Of a DNA stretch of 64,000 bases, positions 34,562 to 42,890 are shown piece by piece (position 1 is the stretch's first letter; each line of letters opens with the position of its first letter). The notes beneath the pieces are model-generated. The model ran no database searches. It worked only from the letters and a program-made list of their open reading frames with translations, and was not told where the DNA came from. The stretch comes from RUG563 sp045589355 (lineage in GTDB: Bacteria > Bacillota > Clostridia > Christensenellales > Aristaeellaceae): contig JAZNOW010000013.1 of assembly GCA_045589355.1 (NCBI GenBank), positions 1-64,000 on the forward strand, given 5' to 3'. Made by a program: the position numbers and the translations under genes.

Positions 34562-36541
34562 ATGCTGCAAGTAAAGAATGAAAAAATCATCCTGCGTGCT
34601 CCTCACGGCATGTGGCAGGTGGAAGGCTGGGGCGAAAACTGCGTGCGCTGCCGGGTCACCCGCAACACCCGCATCAGCGATGAAAACTGGACGCTGCTGG
34701 AGGCAAAGCCGGCCAGTTATGTGCTGACGAAAGAAGAAAACAGGGCTACCCTTGTTTCCGGCCATCTGAAGGTGGTGGTGGAGGACTGCGGGCCCTGGTT
34801 CCCCGGGCGCCTTATCTTTTACCGCAAGGGCAAGGAAATCCTGCGCACCCGCACCGAAGGGGATGCGGCCAATATGTTCGTCCACACCGAGGGCGACCAT
34901 TACCGCACCTGCATTTCCTTTGAAGCCAACGAAGGGGAAAAGTTCTACGGGCTGGGGCAGGAACAGCAGGACTGTTTCCAGCGCAAGGGCGCTTCTTACG
35001 ACCTGATGCATTTCAACACAAAATCCACCATTCCCTATGTGTATTCTTCTTTGGGGTATGGCTTTTTGTGGAACAATCCTGCCCCCGGCCGTGTGGAGCT
35101 GGGCAAGAACCGCACCCTCTGGTGCTGCGACAGCACCTACCAGGCGGATTTTGTGGTGATGGCAGGGGATACGCCACGGGATGTGGCACGGACCTATGCC
35201 GATCTGACCGGCTACGCGCCCCATTTTCCCGGCTGGGCCGGCGGCTTCTGGCAGTGCAAACTGCGGTATGAGGATCAGGAAGAATTGCTGGAAGTGGCAA
35301 GGGAATACAAAAAGCGGGGCATCCCCATTTCTGCTATTGTGATTGATTATTTCCACTGGACGGAGCAGGGAGAATGGAAGTTTGATCCCAAATACTGGCC
35401 GGACCCTGAAAAAATGTGCCGGGAGCTGAAGGAAATGGGCATTCAGCCGGTGGTATCCATCTGGCCCACCATCAACCCCAACAGCGAAAACTGGCGCGTC
35501 ATGGATGAAGGCGGCATGCTGGTGCGCACCGAAGTGGGCCAGTACGGTACCTTTAATTTTTACGGCCAGCAAACGTTCATTGATCCCACCCATCCCGACA
35601 CCCGGGAATATGTGTGGCAGAAAGCAAAGCAGCATTATTTTGATAAAGGCATCCACAACTTCTGGCTGGACGAAGCGGAGCCGGAAGTGCATCCCCAGCA
35701 GTTCGGGCACTTGCATTTTTACAAGGGCAACGGCGCCCAGACGGCCATGCTGTACCCCTATTACTATTGCAAAATGTTCTATGACGGGCTGAAAGCGGCG
35801 GGGGAAGAGGACGTGATCCTGCTCACCCGGGCAGCCTACCCCGGCAGCCAGAAGTTCGGTGCCGCGGTGTGGAACGGGGATATTCCATCCGATTGGCGGG
35901 CACTCCGGCAAAGCGTGATCAGCGGCCTTTCCATGGCGGTGTGCGGCATTCCCTGGTGGAACAGCGATATCGGCGGCTTCTGGGGGGCGGATACCCAGGG
36001 CGAATATTTCCGGGAGCTGGTGGTGCGCTGGTTCCAGTTCGGGCTGTTTTGCCCCATTATGCGTCTGCATGGCTCCCGCCAGCGCATTGCGGATGCGCCG
36101 GTGCGCAACCCCGGCATCATTGAGCCCACCGGCGGGCCCAACGAAATATGGAAGTTCGGCGACCGGGCTTATGCGATCATCCGCCGCCTGATCCACCTAA
36201 GGGAAAAGCTGCGGCCCTACATTGACGCCCAGATGCACAAGGCGGAAACGGAAGGCCTGCCCCTGATGCGGCCTATGTTCTACGCTTATCCGGAGGATGA
36301 AACCTGCTATGAGCTGGCGGATCAGTATTTCTTCGGGGACGATATTCTCTTTGCGCCCATTATGGAGCAGGGACAGACGGAACGCAGGGTGTACCTGCCC
36401 GAAGGCAGCTGGCAGCTGACCAAAGACGGCCGGGTGTACCTGGGCGGGCAATGGGTGACCGTGCAGGCACAGCTGGAGGAATTCATCGCTTTTGTACCGG
36501 AAAACAGCGCGCTTCTGCCCCTGTTTGCAGCGGACGAATGA
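34562..36541 (+). CDS. GH31 family alpha-glycosidase
   Basis: 659 residues, RBS AAAAGGAG, 32 bp after the RyR gene. No signal peptide, so it is cytoplasmic. The N-terminal beta-sandwich (1-210) is followed by the catalytic barrel. The nucleophile candidate is D370 in FWLDEAEPE and the acid/base D440 in VWNGD. The segments HFPGWAGGFWQCKLRY and WWNSDIGGFWG line the active site. Family members are alpha-glucosidases, alpha-xylosidases or sulfoquinovosidases. The WLDEAEPE variant is frequent among alpha-xylosidase-like members, so that specificity is a guess. It probably degrades an imported oligosaccharide. Confidence 0.92.
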   Translation: MLQVKNEKIILRAPHGMWQVEGWGENCVRCRVTRNTRISDENWTLLEAKPASYVLTKEENRATLVSGHLKVVVEDCGPWFPGRLIFYRKGKEILRTRTEGDAANMFVHTEGDHYRTCISFEANEGEKFYGLGQEQQDCFQRKGASYDLMHFNTKSTIPYVYSSLGYGFLWNNPAPGRVELGKNRTLWCCDSTYQADFVVMAGDTPRDVARTYADLTGYAPHFPGWAGGFWQCKLRYEDQEELLEVAREYKKRGIPISAIVIDYFHWTEQGEWKFDPKYWPDPEKMCRELKEMGIQPVVSIWPTINPNSENWRVMDEGGMLVRTEVGQYGTFNFYGQQTFIDPTHPDTREYVWQKAKQHYFDKGIHNFWLDEAEPEVHPQQFGHLHFYKGNGAQTAMLYPYYYCKMFYDGLKAAGEEDVILLTRAAYPGSQKFGAAVWNGDIPSDWRALRQSVISGLSMAVCGIPWWNSDIGGFWGADTQGEYFRELVVRWFQFGLFCPIMRLHGSRQRIADAPVRNPGIIEPTGGPNEIWKFGDRAYAIIRRLIHLREKLRPYIDAQMHKAETEGLPLMRPMFYAYPEDETCYELADQYFFGDDILFAPIMEQGQTERRVYLPEGSWQLTKDGRVYLGGQWVTVQAQLEEFIAFVPENSALLPLFAADE

Positions 36542-36644
36542 TCCGGAAAAACCGGCGGATACAATAGAAAAAACCGGCTGGGAGGAAGCCATTTGTCAAG
36601 GATAAATTTATCCAAAACAGACGGTATTCCCCAAGGTCCAAAAA

Positions 36645-36680
36645 ACAAGCCTCCTGTTTTTGCAGGAGGCTTGTTTTTGT
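36645..36680 (+). terminator. Bidirectional terminator between GH31 and the permease operon
   Basis: ACAAGCCTCCTG pairs with CAGGAGGCTTGT around TTTTTG, with T5 after it on plus and A-rich sequence before it on plus. It serves both converging units. Confidence 0.9.
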
Positions 36681-36719
36681 TTGGTGCATATTTGGTCTGT
36701 CAGATACAGGAAGTTGATC

Positions 36720-37502
36720 CTATACGATTGATATGTCTTCTTTTTTTAACGTAATACCAGTGATGCCATAGAGCAACAGAATCGGCAGCGCATACAGGAC
36801 TGCTTCGGCATACTGATTGCTGCCGCTTCTGATATCGTTGAGCATCAGAGAGGCAGGACGAAGCTCTGTGTCCGGCAACAGGATCAGCGGTAGTTCCACC
36901 AGATTCCATGCCTCGGCAAAGCACAGAAGTGTCAGTACGGCAAGACCGGGCAACAGTTGAGGCATGATTGCACGGCAGAAGATAGTCAGTTGAGATCTGC
37001 AATCCAGTAGTGCAGCTTCCCAATGCTCGCCGGGAATAGCGCGGATCAGCAGCCAATCAATCAGCGGACCCAGAGGTGAGAACGCCTGCATCAGGATCAC
37101 CGCAAGCTGCGTGTCGTACAGATTCAGCCAGCGACTCATTTTGAACACAGGTACCATGATGCTCTGGAAGGGCAACAGCAATAGCAATAGCAGCAACACA
37201 CGAATGAGCCCGACGCCCTTGATACTGCTGCGAGCCAGGAACAGACCACCCAGCACCGACAGAGGCAATTGCAAAATCAGCGTACTCAGTGCGATCTTTA
37301 TGGAGTTCATCAGCTGCATAAGCAGTTCTTCGTTATCAAACATGATGGTATATCGCTGCCAGGAAGCTTGAAGAAAAACCGTTTCGGCTTTCAGGAACGA
37401 AATCAGATCCCCTTGAAAGAAGGAAGCAGCGAACAGCATCAGCATCGGCAAGGCAAATGTCAGAAGCAGAATAACCAGCACACATGCGGTGATTTTCTTC
37501 AT
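36720..37502 (-). CDS. Carbohydrate ABC transporter permease (MalG type)
   Basis: 260 residues with six hydrophobic segments. The cytoplasmic EAA loop (EAALLDCRSQLTIFCRAIMP, about 170-189) that contacts the ATPase is recognisable, although DCRS replaces the usual DGAS. It overlaps the upstream permease gene by 4 bp. It is the last gene of the sigma/sensor operon. No ATPase gene is present, so it must use a shared MsmX/UgpC-type ATPase encoded elsewhere. Base composition is lower in GC than the flanking chromosome. Confidence 0.85.
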   Translation of the reverse strand: MKKITACVLVILLLTFALPMLMLFAASFFQGDLISFLKAETVFLQASWQRYTIMFDNEELLMQLMNSIKIALSTLILQLPLSVLGGLFLARSSIKGVGLIRVLLLLLLLLPFQSIMVPVFKMSRWLNLYDTQLAVILMQAFSPLGPLIDWLLIRAIPGEHWEAALLDCRSQLTIFCRAIMPQLLPGLAVLTLLCFAEAWNLVELPLILLPDTELRPASLMLNDIRSGSNQYAEAVLYALPILLLYGITGITLKKEDISIV

Positions 37503-38296
37503 GCCAGCCGCCTCCTTTTCATGATCAGAAACGCTGCCCCGTACAAAATCAGCGCAAAGAGTACCAGCAAGACCGCACAGGCAGCGACATACTGGAAATT
37601 CATCTTCACATACTGATGGTTCATGTAATGCTGAAGCATGTATACCTTGGACGATGGATAATCGCCAAAGAGAAGATAGCTTTCTTTATAGCAGCGGAAC
37701 ATGAACATGGTCAGAAAGATCATCACGCCAGCCAGTTGTTCTCCGGCCATGGGTAAACGAATGGCAAAGTATGTCCTGACAGCGCCAGCCCCATCCAACG
37801 CGGCAGCGTCGGTAATGGCTTGTGGGATTTTCTGCAATGTCGTGTAAAGCAGAACAGCACCTACACCAGCATACTTCCAGAGATAGAGCGTTATCAGTGC
37901 GGCTTGAGAGGATGCTGACGCCAGCATGGACCGGGTGTCGAACACCGCTGACCACAGACTGACTGCCGAAACCGAAGGAAACAGCAGCGGAAGAAGCAGA
38001 ACGGCCATGCCCAGCCCAGCCAGCTTCGGATGCCGATACAGCAGCGGTGCTATCACCAATGAGGCCAGCAATGCCGCCAGAATCATTCCACCACCCAGCA
38101 AAGACAGGTTCTGCATTCCCATCTGGAAGTACTGATTGCTCATTACATAGCTGAAATTATCAAGTCCGGCAAAGCGATCATCGAAAGCACTGTTTACCAA
38201 AGCGTAATAGACCGTCATTCCCAGCGGAACCAGATAGCATGCAGCGAATCCCAACAAGGGAAGTGCGCCGATCAGAAGTAATTTCTGCTTCTTCAT
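37499..38296 (-). CDS. Carbohydrate ABC transporter permease (MalF/UgpA type)
   Basis: 265 residues, six predicted helices, with the EAA-like loop DAAALDGAGAVRTYFAIRLP at about 163-182. It starts 2 bp after the stop of the sensor/solute-binding gene and overlaps the MalG-type gene, so the pair is co-translated. It should form the heterodimeric translocation channel. The substrate, presumably an oligosaccharide, is unknown. Confidence 0.87.
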   Translation of the reverse strand: MKKQKLLLIGALPLLGFAACYLVPLGMTVYYALVNSAFDDRFAGLDNFSYVMSNQYFQMGMQNLSLLGGGMILAALLASLVIAPLLYRHPKLAGLGMAVLLLPLLFPSVSAVSLWSAVFDTRSMLASASSQAALITLYLWKYAGVGAVLLYTTLQKIPQAITDAAALDGAGAVRTYFAIRLPMAGEQLAGVMIFLTMFMFRCYKESYLLFGDYPSSKVYMLQHYMNHQYVKMNFQYVAACAVLLVLFALILYGAAFLIMKRRRLA

Positions 38297-38298
38297 GG

Positions 38299-40401
38299 TC
38301 AGCCACCTATTAGCATATCTGCCTTCTGTTGCATTGTATCAGCATATTCCTGAGGCGTAATGTCACCGTTCATCAGCATTTCCAGCAGACCTTCAGTAAT
38401 CTGCAGACGCATCAGCTCCAGGTCACGAAGCTGCGGGACGCCGTGCTCCAGCACGAAATTGTAAAGGTACTCATTTTGCGCAGAAGGCGGTGTGCGCATA
38501 TCATGCTGCTCGCCGTAAAGGGATTTGTCCTTCAGCCACTGACCACAGTTGAGATAAAACTGATTTGAAGTCGCTTCCACCGAAGCGTAGCATGCCAGAA
38601 AATAGGCTGCTTCTTCCGGGTGTCTGGAGTTGGCATTAGCCATCAAACACCAGGAATCCACCAGGAAGAGCGGATTCTCAATATCATAGACAGGAGGTAA
38701 TACATAGGTATCATTTCCCAGTTTACCCAATGCATGTTCTTCCGCCCAAAGCAGGGTGTTATCCGGCATGTCGAAGCTGAGGTCATGGGGATCCTTTATA
38801 TAGATCAAGCCTCTCACGCTCAGATCCTGGATTCGTTCCAGCAAGCCCAAGTATTCCTCCGTTTGGAAGTCCGCGGTGCCCAGGTAGTAGTCGGTATGCG
38901 TTGCTTCGTATTGCCAGCGCATATTGGTCAGCACATTCTCGCCAGCCAAATAGATCGGTTTTTCGGCGGTCTGGTTATAGGCGTATACTTTATCAGCCAA
39001 AGCATCGAAGTCTTCCCATGTCCACACACCGGTAGGAATCTCCCACCCCACAGCTTCTGCCAGTTTGGGATTTACCTGGAACAGCTCCACACCTGTCTCC
39101 CACAGCACACCGTATTGCCGCCCATGAGTGGACATCAATCCCCAGATATCCCGGTAATCATCCCGGAGTGCTTGCATTTCAGGCATATCGGTCAGATCAA
39201 TGATGGCACCGTTTGCCAATAAGCCAGGAGCTGGCGTCATACCATACATGCCCTGCATGGCAAACACATCCACGCCGCCTTCGTCCGCCATCATTTCAGT
39301 GGCCAGAACGCGGTTGTCAAGAATATCCCGGCGAACCACTTCCACATTCGGATACTTCTTGTTAAACATTTCGATAGCAATAGCCATCGAAGGTTCTTCA
39401 AGGTGCGGGCCATCAACGATCGTCAGCAGGTGGTCAACTTTTTTGCCGCTAAGCTGTAAGATATTAAAGCAACCAGTTTGTTTTCCATCGAAATCATAGG
39501 TATACAGATTGGTTTCGTCACGGCTCATGCTCTCCGTATTCTTGTCTATCCGCTGACCCGAATAGAACATTTCACCCGTACGGGCATTGAGTATCATTAA
39601 CCGTCCTTCTTCGTTGATCACAAAAGCATACTGATCGCCGTCCTTTTCAAAGCCTGCCACGATCTCCAATAGACCTTTCACTTTCACAGGGGGACAGAAC
39701 AACTCGAGTGTGCGTAAATTGATCGCAGCCAACTCGCCTGTTTCGCGGTATGCAAACAGTACATCACCGTGCAGCGAAAGATTGCTCACTCGTTTGTTGG
39801 TCCAGCCCTCGATATGAAGAGCTGCGTCATACTCTGCTTGATCAGGGCGTACACTAATGCTATATACGCTGTTCCTAATCTGCTTGCTATTCACCACGGC
39901 GTATACGCGGCCTCCTGTAGCAACCATATCCGTGATGTTGAACGAACTGTCGAGATCACGACCGGGTGTCATGGGTAGCCCGTAACTGGTGGTAGACAGC
40001 AACCGCTGGCCTTCCTCCGACCAGGTAACGTAGTACAGCGTTCCGGGCATATCCACATCCGCTGCCATTGCAACGATGCTGTCGTTCTCCAGCACCACCT
40101 GAGGTCGTTTTGCACCTGAGCGCTGGAACATAAGCTTGCCTTCCTCATATGTCCACACGCCTCCATCATCCATAGCACGCATGGGACGCATCAGCGCAAA
40201 GGCGGTAACGGTAAACAACATCAACACCAGAGCAAACACGACAATGTTCTTCGCCTTCTGTGGAAGGGAAAGCCAATAACCGCCTTTGCGTTTTTCATCC
40301 TGCCGATGGTGCTGCTCAGCAATGATCTTATCTGCCAGAAACTCATTCGGTTTCAGTCCGGCATGAGTGTTCTCAATTGCCTGATGAATTCGCTTATTCA
40401 T
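38299..40401 (-). CDS. Membrane-anchored anti-sigma-like / solute-binding fusion protein
   Basis: 700 residues. Residues 1-50 are a short charged cytosolic part, 52-70 a membrane helix and 80-320 a repeat-rich beta region with about five WD/PQQ-like strands (GGVWTYEEGKLMF, GTLYYVTW, GRVYAVVNSKQI). From about 325 there is a full extracellular solute-binding domain: SMAIAIEMFNKKYPNVEVV, then VDVFAMQGMY, YGVLWETGVELFQVNPKLAE and WTWEDFDALADKV. There is no lipobox. The start overlaps the sigma gene stop (40394-40401), the usual sigma/anti-sigma coupling. It probably works both as sensor and as transporter receptor. Confidence 0.8.
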   Translation of the reverse strand: MNKRIHQAIENTHAGLKPNEFLADKIIAEQHHRQDEKRKGGYWLSLPQKAKNIVVFALVLMLFTVTAFALMRPMRAMDDGGVWTYEEGKLMFQRSGAKRPQVVLENDSIVAMAADVDMPGTLYYVTWSEEGQRLLSTTSYGLPMTPGRDLDSSFNITDMVATGGRVYAVVNSKQIRNSVYSISVRPDQAEYDAALHIEGWTNKRVSNLSLHGDVLFAYRETGELAAINLRTLELFCPPVKVKGLLEIVAGFEKDGDQYAFVINEEGRLMILNARTGEMFYSGQRIDKNTESMSRDETNLYTYDFDGKQTGCFNILQLSGKKVDHLLTIVDGPHLEEPSMAIAIEMFNKKYPNVEVVRRDILDNRVLATEMMADEGGVDVFAMQGMYGMTPAPGLLANGAIIDLTDMPEMQALRDDYRDIWGLMSTHGRQYGVLWETGVELFQVNPKLAEAVGWEIPTGVWTWEDFDALADKVYAYNQTAEKPIYLAGENVLTNMRWQYEATHTDYYLGTADFQTEEYLGLLERIQDLSVRGLIYIKDPHDLSFDMPDNTLLWAEEHALGKLGNDTYVLPPVYDIENPLFLVDSWCLMANANSRHPEEAAYFLACYASVEATSNQFYLNCGQWLKDKSLYGEQHDMRTPPSAQNEYLYNFVLEHGVPQLRDLELMRLQITEGLLEMLMNGDITPQEYADTMQQKADMLIGG

Positions 40402-40891
40402 CCAACATTTCTCCTTTCAGCATGTCTTTGAGCTGCTTTCGGGCCCGTTTCAGTCGTTCTGAAACAGATGGCTGACGGATCCCCAGAATGCTTGCGATTT
40501 CGTTTACATTGAAGTTCTGGTAATAGTACAGAAGAATGACCTCTCTGGATTTGTCAGGCAGGTGATGGATCGCCATACTCAGAGAGATCTCATCATCGTC
40601 GGGTGGTGAACTTTCATCCGGAAGAAGCTCCGGTGTGACATGCCGGTTGATCCGTCTGAACCAGCCTGAACGCAGCATATCACGGCAGACATTGAGCGCG
40701 ATGCGATACACCCATGCCTTCTCATGCCCGTCGTCACGGTAGTCGGGAAGGGCGTTGTAAACCTTCAAAAAGGTTTCCTGCACAGCATCTTCAGCTTGCA
40801 TTCGATCCTGCAATCGCACATAGCAAAACCGTAGAAGCTCCGCTTGATAAGCGCTTACCAATTCACGCAGCTTCTGTTCTTGCTGATCCAT
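40394..40891 (-). CDS. ECF-type RNA polymerase sigma factor
   Basis: 165 residues. The ATG at 40891 sits 8 nt after GGGAGG; the upstream GTG at 40900 overlaps the ribosome site. Region 2 is present (FCYVRLQDRMQAEDAVQETF and KAWVYRIALNVCRDML), as is region 4 (LPDKSREVILLYYYQNFNVN, then EIASILGIRQPSVSERLKRAR). There is no region 3, as is standard for ECF factors. It is the first gene of the operon with the anti-sigma-like sensor and two permeases. Its target genes, likely including its own operon, are not identifiable. Confidence 0.93.
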   Translation of the reverse strand: MDQQEQKLRELVSAYQAELLRFCYVRLQDRMQAEDAVQETFLKVYNALPDYRDDGHEKAWVYRIALNVCRDMLRSGWFRRINRHVTPELLPDESSPPDDDEISLSMAIHHLPDKSREVILLYYYQNFNVNEIASILGIRQPSVSERLKRARKQLKDMLKGEMLDE

Positions 40892-41204
40892 GTCATTCAC
40901 CTCCCTTCACTTATAATAACGTACCTCATGAACATAATATAGGTATCGATGCTTATTTTCTATTAGGAATGTGCATAGCCTCAGTGATCCATCAATCAAA
41001 GCTCGTGAATGTAGCGATAACTTAAATGCAGAGCCTGCACCCTTTTTGTTGGAGAGGGCAGGCTCTGCGCTTTTGTGCATTTGGCACGTTACTCATAACA
41101 ATTTTTGTTTTAGCAAATTGATTGCTGTTTCGTTCTTACAGCACGAGCAGCATAGAAGAAAACTGATGAGAATAAGCTTCTTGACTTCCTTGATCTGGTT
41201 CACG
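40892..41204. promoter_or_regulatory. Intergenic: upstream region of the sigma operon and hairpin 41028-41068
   Basis: No ORF is supported here. It is AT-rich, with the ribosome site of the sigma gene at 40898-40907 and several TATAAT-like boxes (for example 40911-40945 on the minus strand) that may be the operon promoter. A hairpin at 41028-41068 pairs GCAGAGCCTGC with GCAGGCTCTGC, extended by CCCT/AGGG. It is followed by GCTTTTG on the plus strand and may end transcription of the reverse transcriptase unit or read-through from outside. The left boundary of the transposon may also lie here. Confidence 0.45.
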
Positions 41205-42731
41205 TTACCAGTCTGAGAGCGGTTTGACAAAAGAAATTCCTTTTTCTCTTAATTCTAACCATTCTTCTTGTAGATCTTCTTTAGGTAAAATTTCATAGAG
41301 ATAAATCCAATACTCGTCAAAGGTAAGCAAATCTGATGCATACTGTTGTGCCGAAGTTCTTAACTGAGCCACATCATTGGTTAATCCTTCTTTTTGAGCG
41401 TAGTAATATGCCATTAGCATAAAGATACTATCCTCACTTTGTATTGCGGTAGCAATATCAAACCCGTCTAATTGAAATCCATATTTTACAGCAAAAAAGA
41501 TAGCATACGAGGCTTGTTCATAATTACGTCTGGCAATGCCATCCTTTAAAGCTCTTTGAGCAAAAATGCGAATACATTGATGAGAAGAACAACTCGCACA
41601 AAACTTACTGAAAATGAATTCATCAAGCATGGTTACTAAATAGGGATATGCCAATGAAAGGCTTAACACCGTTTTTGTGAAATACTCTTTGGCATTATGA
41701 GTGAGATCCTTGCCCGAAAGGACTTTGATAGCATATTTTAGGATGGCGGCATTTCCTTTGTTCTGTTCCATCAGTTCAATGGCATGATCTAAATATGCTC
41801 GAGTCAAAGGGAAATCAGTTTTCCCATAAGAGGTGGTTAAGGGGAGCATGTTTAGTTTGCGCTGCCAGTGAGATGTGGCTGCGAGAGGCAATTCTAAAAT
41901 CTCAGTCTTCTTATGGTTTAAGGAAAGATCGTATTCTCTTAAAGCAGAACCCAATTCAGTCAAGAATCGCTGTCCATCCTCATGGCTATCAACATAGCAT
42001 GTATAATCATCAATGGCTCGCACATACGGCCATTTTTGTAATTTTGAATCTACACATGTAAGGATGATCTCTGCCAATAGATTTGATACATGGGGGCCAA
42101 TAAGCAGACCGTGGGTTTCGTCATTTGTTAGCTTTCGGGCAAACTTGTCGATTTTGTTATACCATAACCTACCATTCCTTCGATTTGCTTTTGCTATCTC
42201 TTTTGTTGCCAAGGCCCAAGATAACGCATGAGTATATATGCTCGAAAAACAGGAAGAAATATCTGCTTTCACCATATATCTTTTTCCTGTCATTAAGATG
42301 TCTACTTCTGGTGAGCCATCTACTCGCCAATTCCCATAGTTCATTTGGAACAGACTATCTTCCTGATACATCTTGCGCAAATGAATGCGACTGACTCTAT
42401 GCGATTCGTTCCTCGTTTTATTCTGAAAGTGTACCTGTAAGTTGGTCCAATTATCTCGTAGGAATGCACAAAGCTGCTGATAGGCAAATGGATTAGGAAT
42501 TGCCAATGGACGAGGAACATTGATATTTCTCATGTTCTCGTAATACACGTACTTATGAGCATCACTTTGAAATGTAGGGGACTTGGCCTGTACATAATCA
42601 AAGAATGGCTTAGATGTAAACACGGGCGGGAGTTTTTCGGAGAACAGTCCATGTGCAAGCAACCCAGAATACAAGTCCGCAGGGGTGATCTCGCTCATGA
42701 AATCGAAATAACTTTTTTCATTTGTACTCAT
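41205..42731 (-). CDS. Abi/UG-group reverse transcriptase (putative antiphage)
   Basis: 508 residues, start ATG at 42731 after GAGGT. RT motifs: MVKADISSCFSSIYTHAL (motif A Asp, about 152-158), THGLLIGPHVSNLLAEIIL (motif B), and RAIDDYTCYVD (motif C, catalytic DD at about 238-239, IDDY in place of YADD), then LSLNHKKTEIL (motif D). There is no maturase or endonuclease domain as in group II introns. A C-terminal helical extension of about 190 residues follows, as in AbiA/AbiK/DRT-type unknown-group RTs. It is much more AT-rich than all neighbours. Its partner, if any, is not visible, so single-gene action is likely. Confidence 0.85.
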   Translation of the reverse strand: MSTNEKSYFDFMSEITPADLYSGLLAHGLFSEKLPPVFTSKPFFDYVQAKSPTFQSDAHKYVYYENMRNINVPRPLAIPNPFAYQQLCAFLRDNWTNLQVHFQNKTRNESHRVSRIHLRKMYQEDSLFQMNYGNWRVDGSPEVDILMTGKRYMVKADISSCFSSIYTHALSWALATKEIAKANRRNGRLWYNKIDKFARKLTNDETHGLLIGPHVSNLLAEIILTCVDSKLQKWPYVRAIDDYTCYVDSHEDGQRFLTELGSALREYDLSLNHKKTEILELPLAATSHWQRKLNMLPLTTSYGKTDFPLTRAYLDHAIELMEQNKGNAAILKYAIKVLSGKDLTHNAKEYFTKTVLSLSLAYPYLVTMLDEFIFSKFCASCSSHQCIRIFAQRALKDGIARRNYEQASYAIFFAVKYGFQLDGFDIATAIQSEDSIFMLMAYYYAQKEGLTNDVAQLRTSAQQYASDLLTFDEYWIYLYEILPKEDLQEEWLELREKGISFVKPLSDW

Positions 42732-42766
42732 AGTCGTACCTCGTTGTGTCAGAATGTGGTACTTGT

Positions 42767-42794
42767 ATTATATAGCTGCTACACCTATTTGTAA
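42767..42794 (-). promoter_or_regulatory. Promoter of the reverse transcriptase gene
   Basis: On the minus strand, TTACAA (42794-42789), a 16-nt spacer and TATAAT (42772-42767), 35 bp before the start codon. Confidence 0.65.
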
Positions 42795-42848
42795 AATGCA
42801 AAATCACGAGTGCGAATTGTTGCTCTCAAAGAATTGAAGAAAAAATAG

Positions 42849-42890
42849 CCCTGCGATCTATTTGCTGTAGATCGCAGGGCTTTGTCATAA
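42849..42890 (-). terminator. Terminator of the relaxase operon
   Basis: AGCCCTGCGATCTA pairs perfectly with TAGATCGCAGGGCT around a 7-nt loop. On the minus strand it is followed by ATTTTTTC. It overlaps the last codons of the relaxase. Confidence 0.9.

Noticed and set aside
36700..36740. Left attachment site of the transposon near 36.7 kb
   Set aside because: No direct or inverted repeat matching the region 49455-49556 could be found by eye, so it is not reported as a feature.
41205..42731. Group II intron or retron reverse transcriptase
   Set aside because: No maturase or endonuclease domain, no intron RNA ends, no msr/msd-like folded region directly upstream, and motif C is IDDY.
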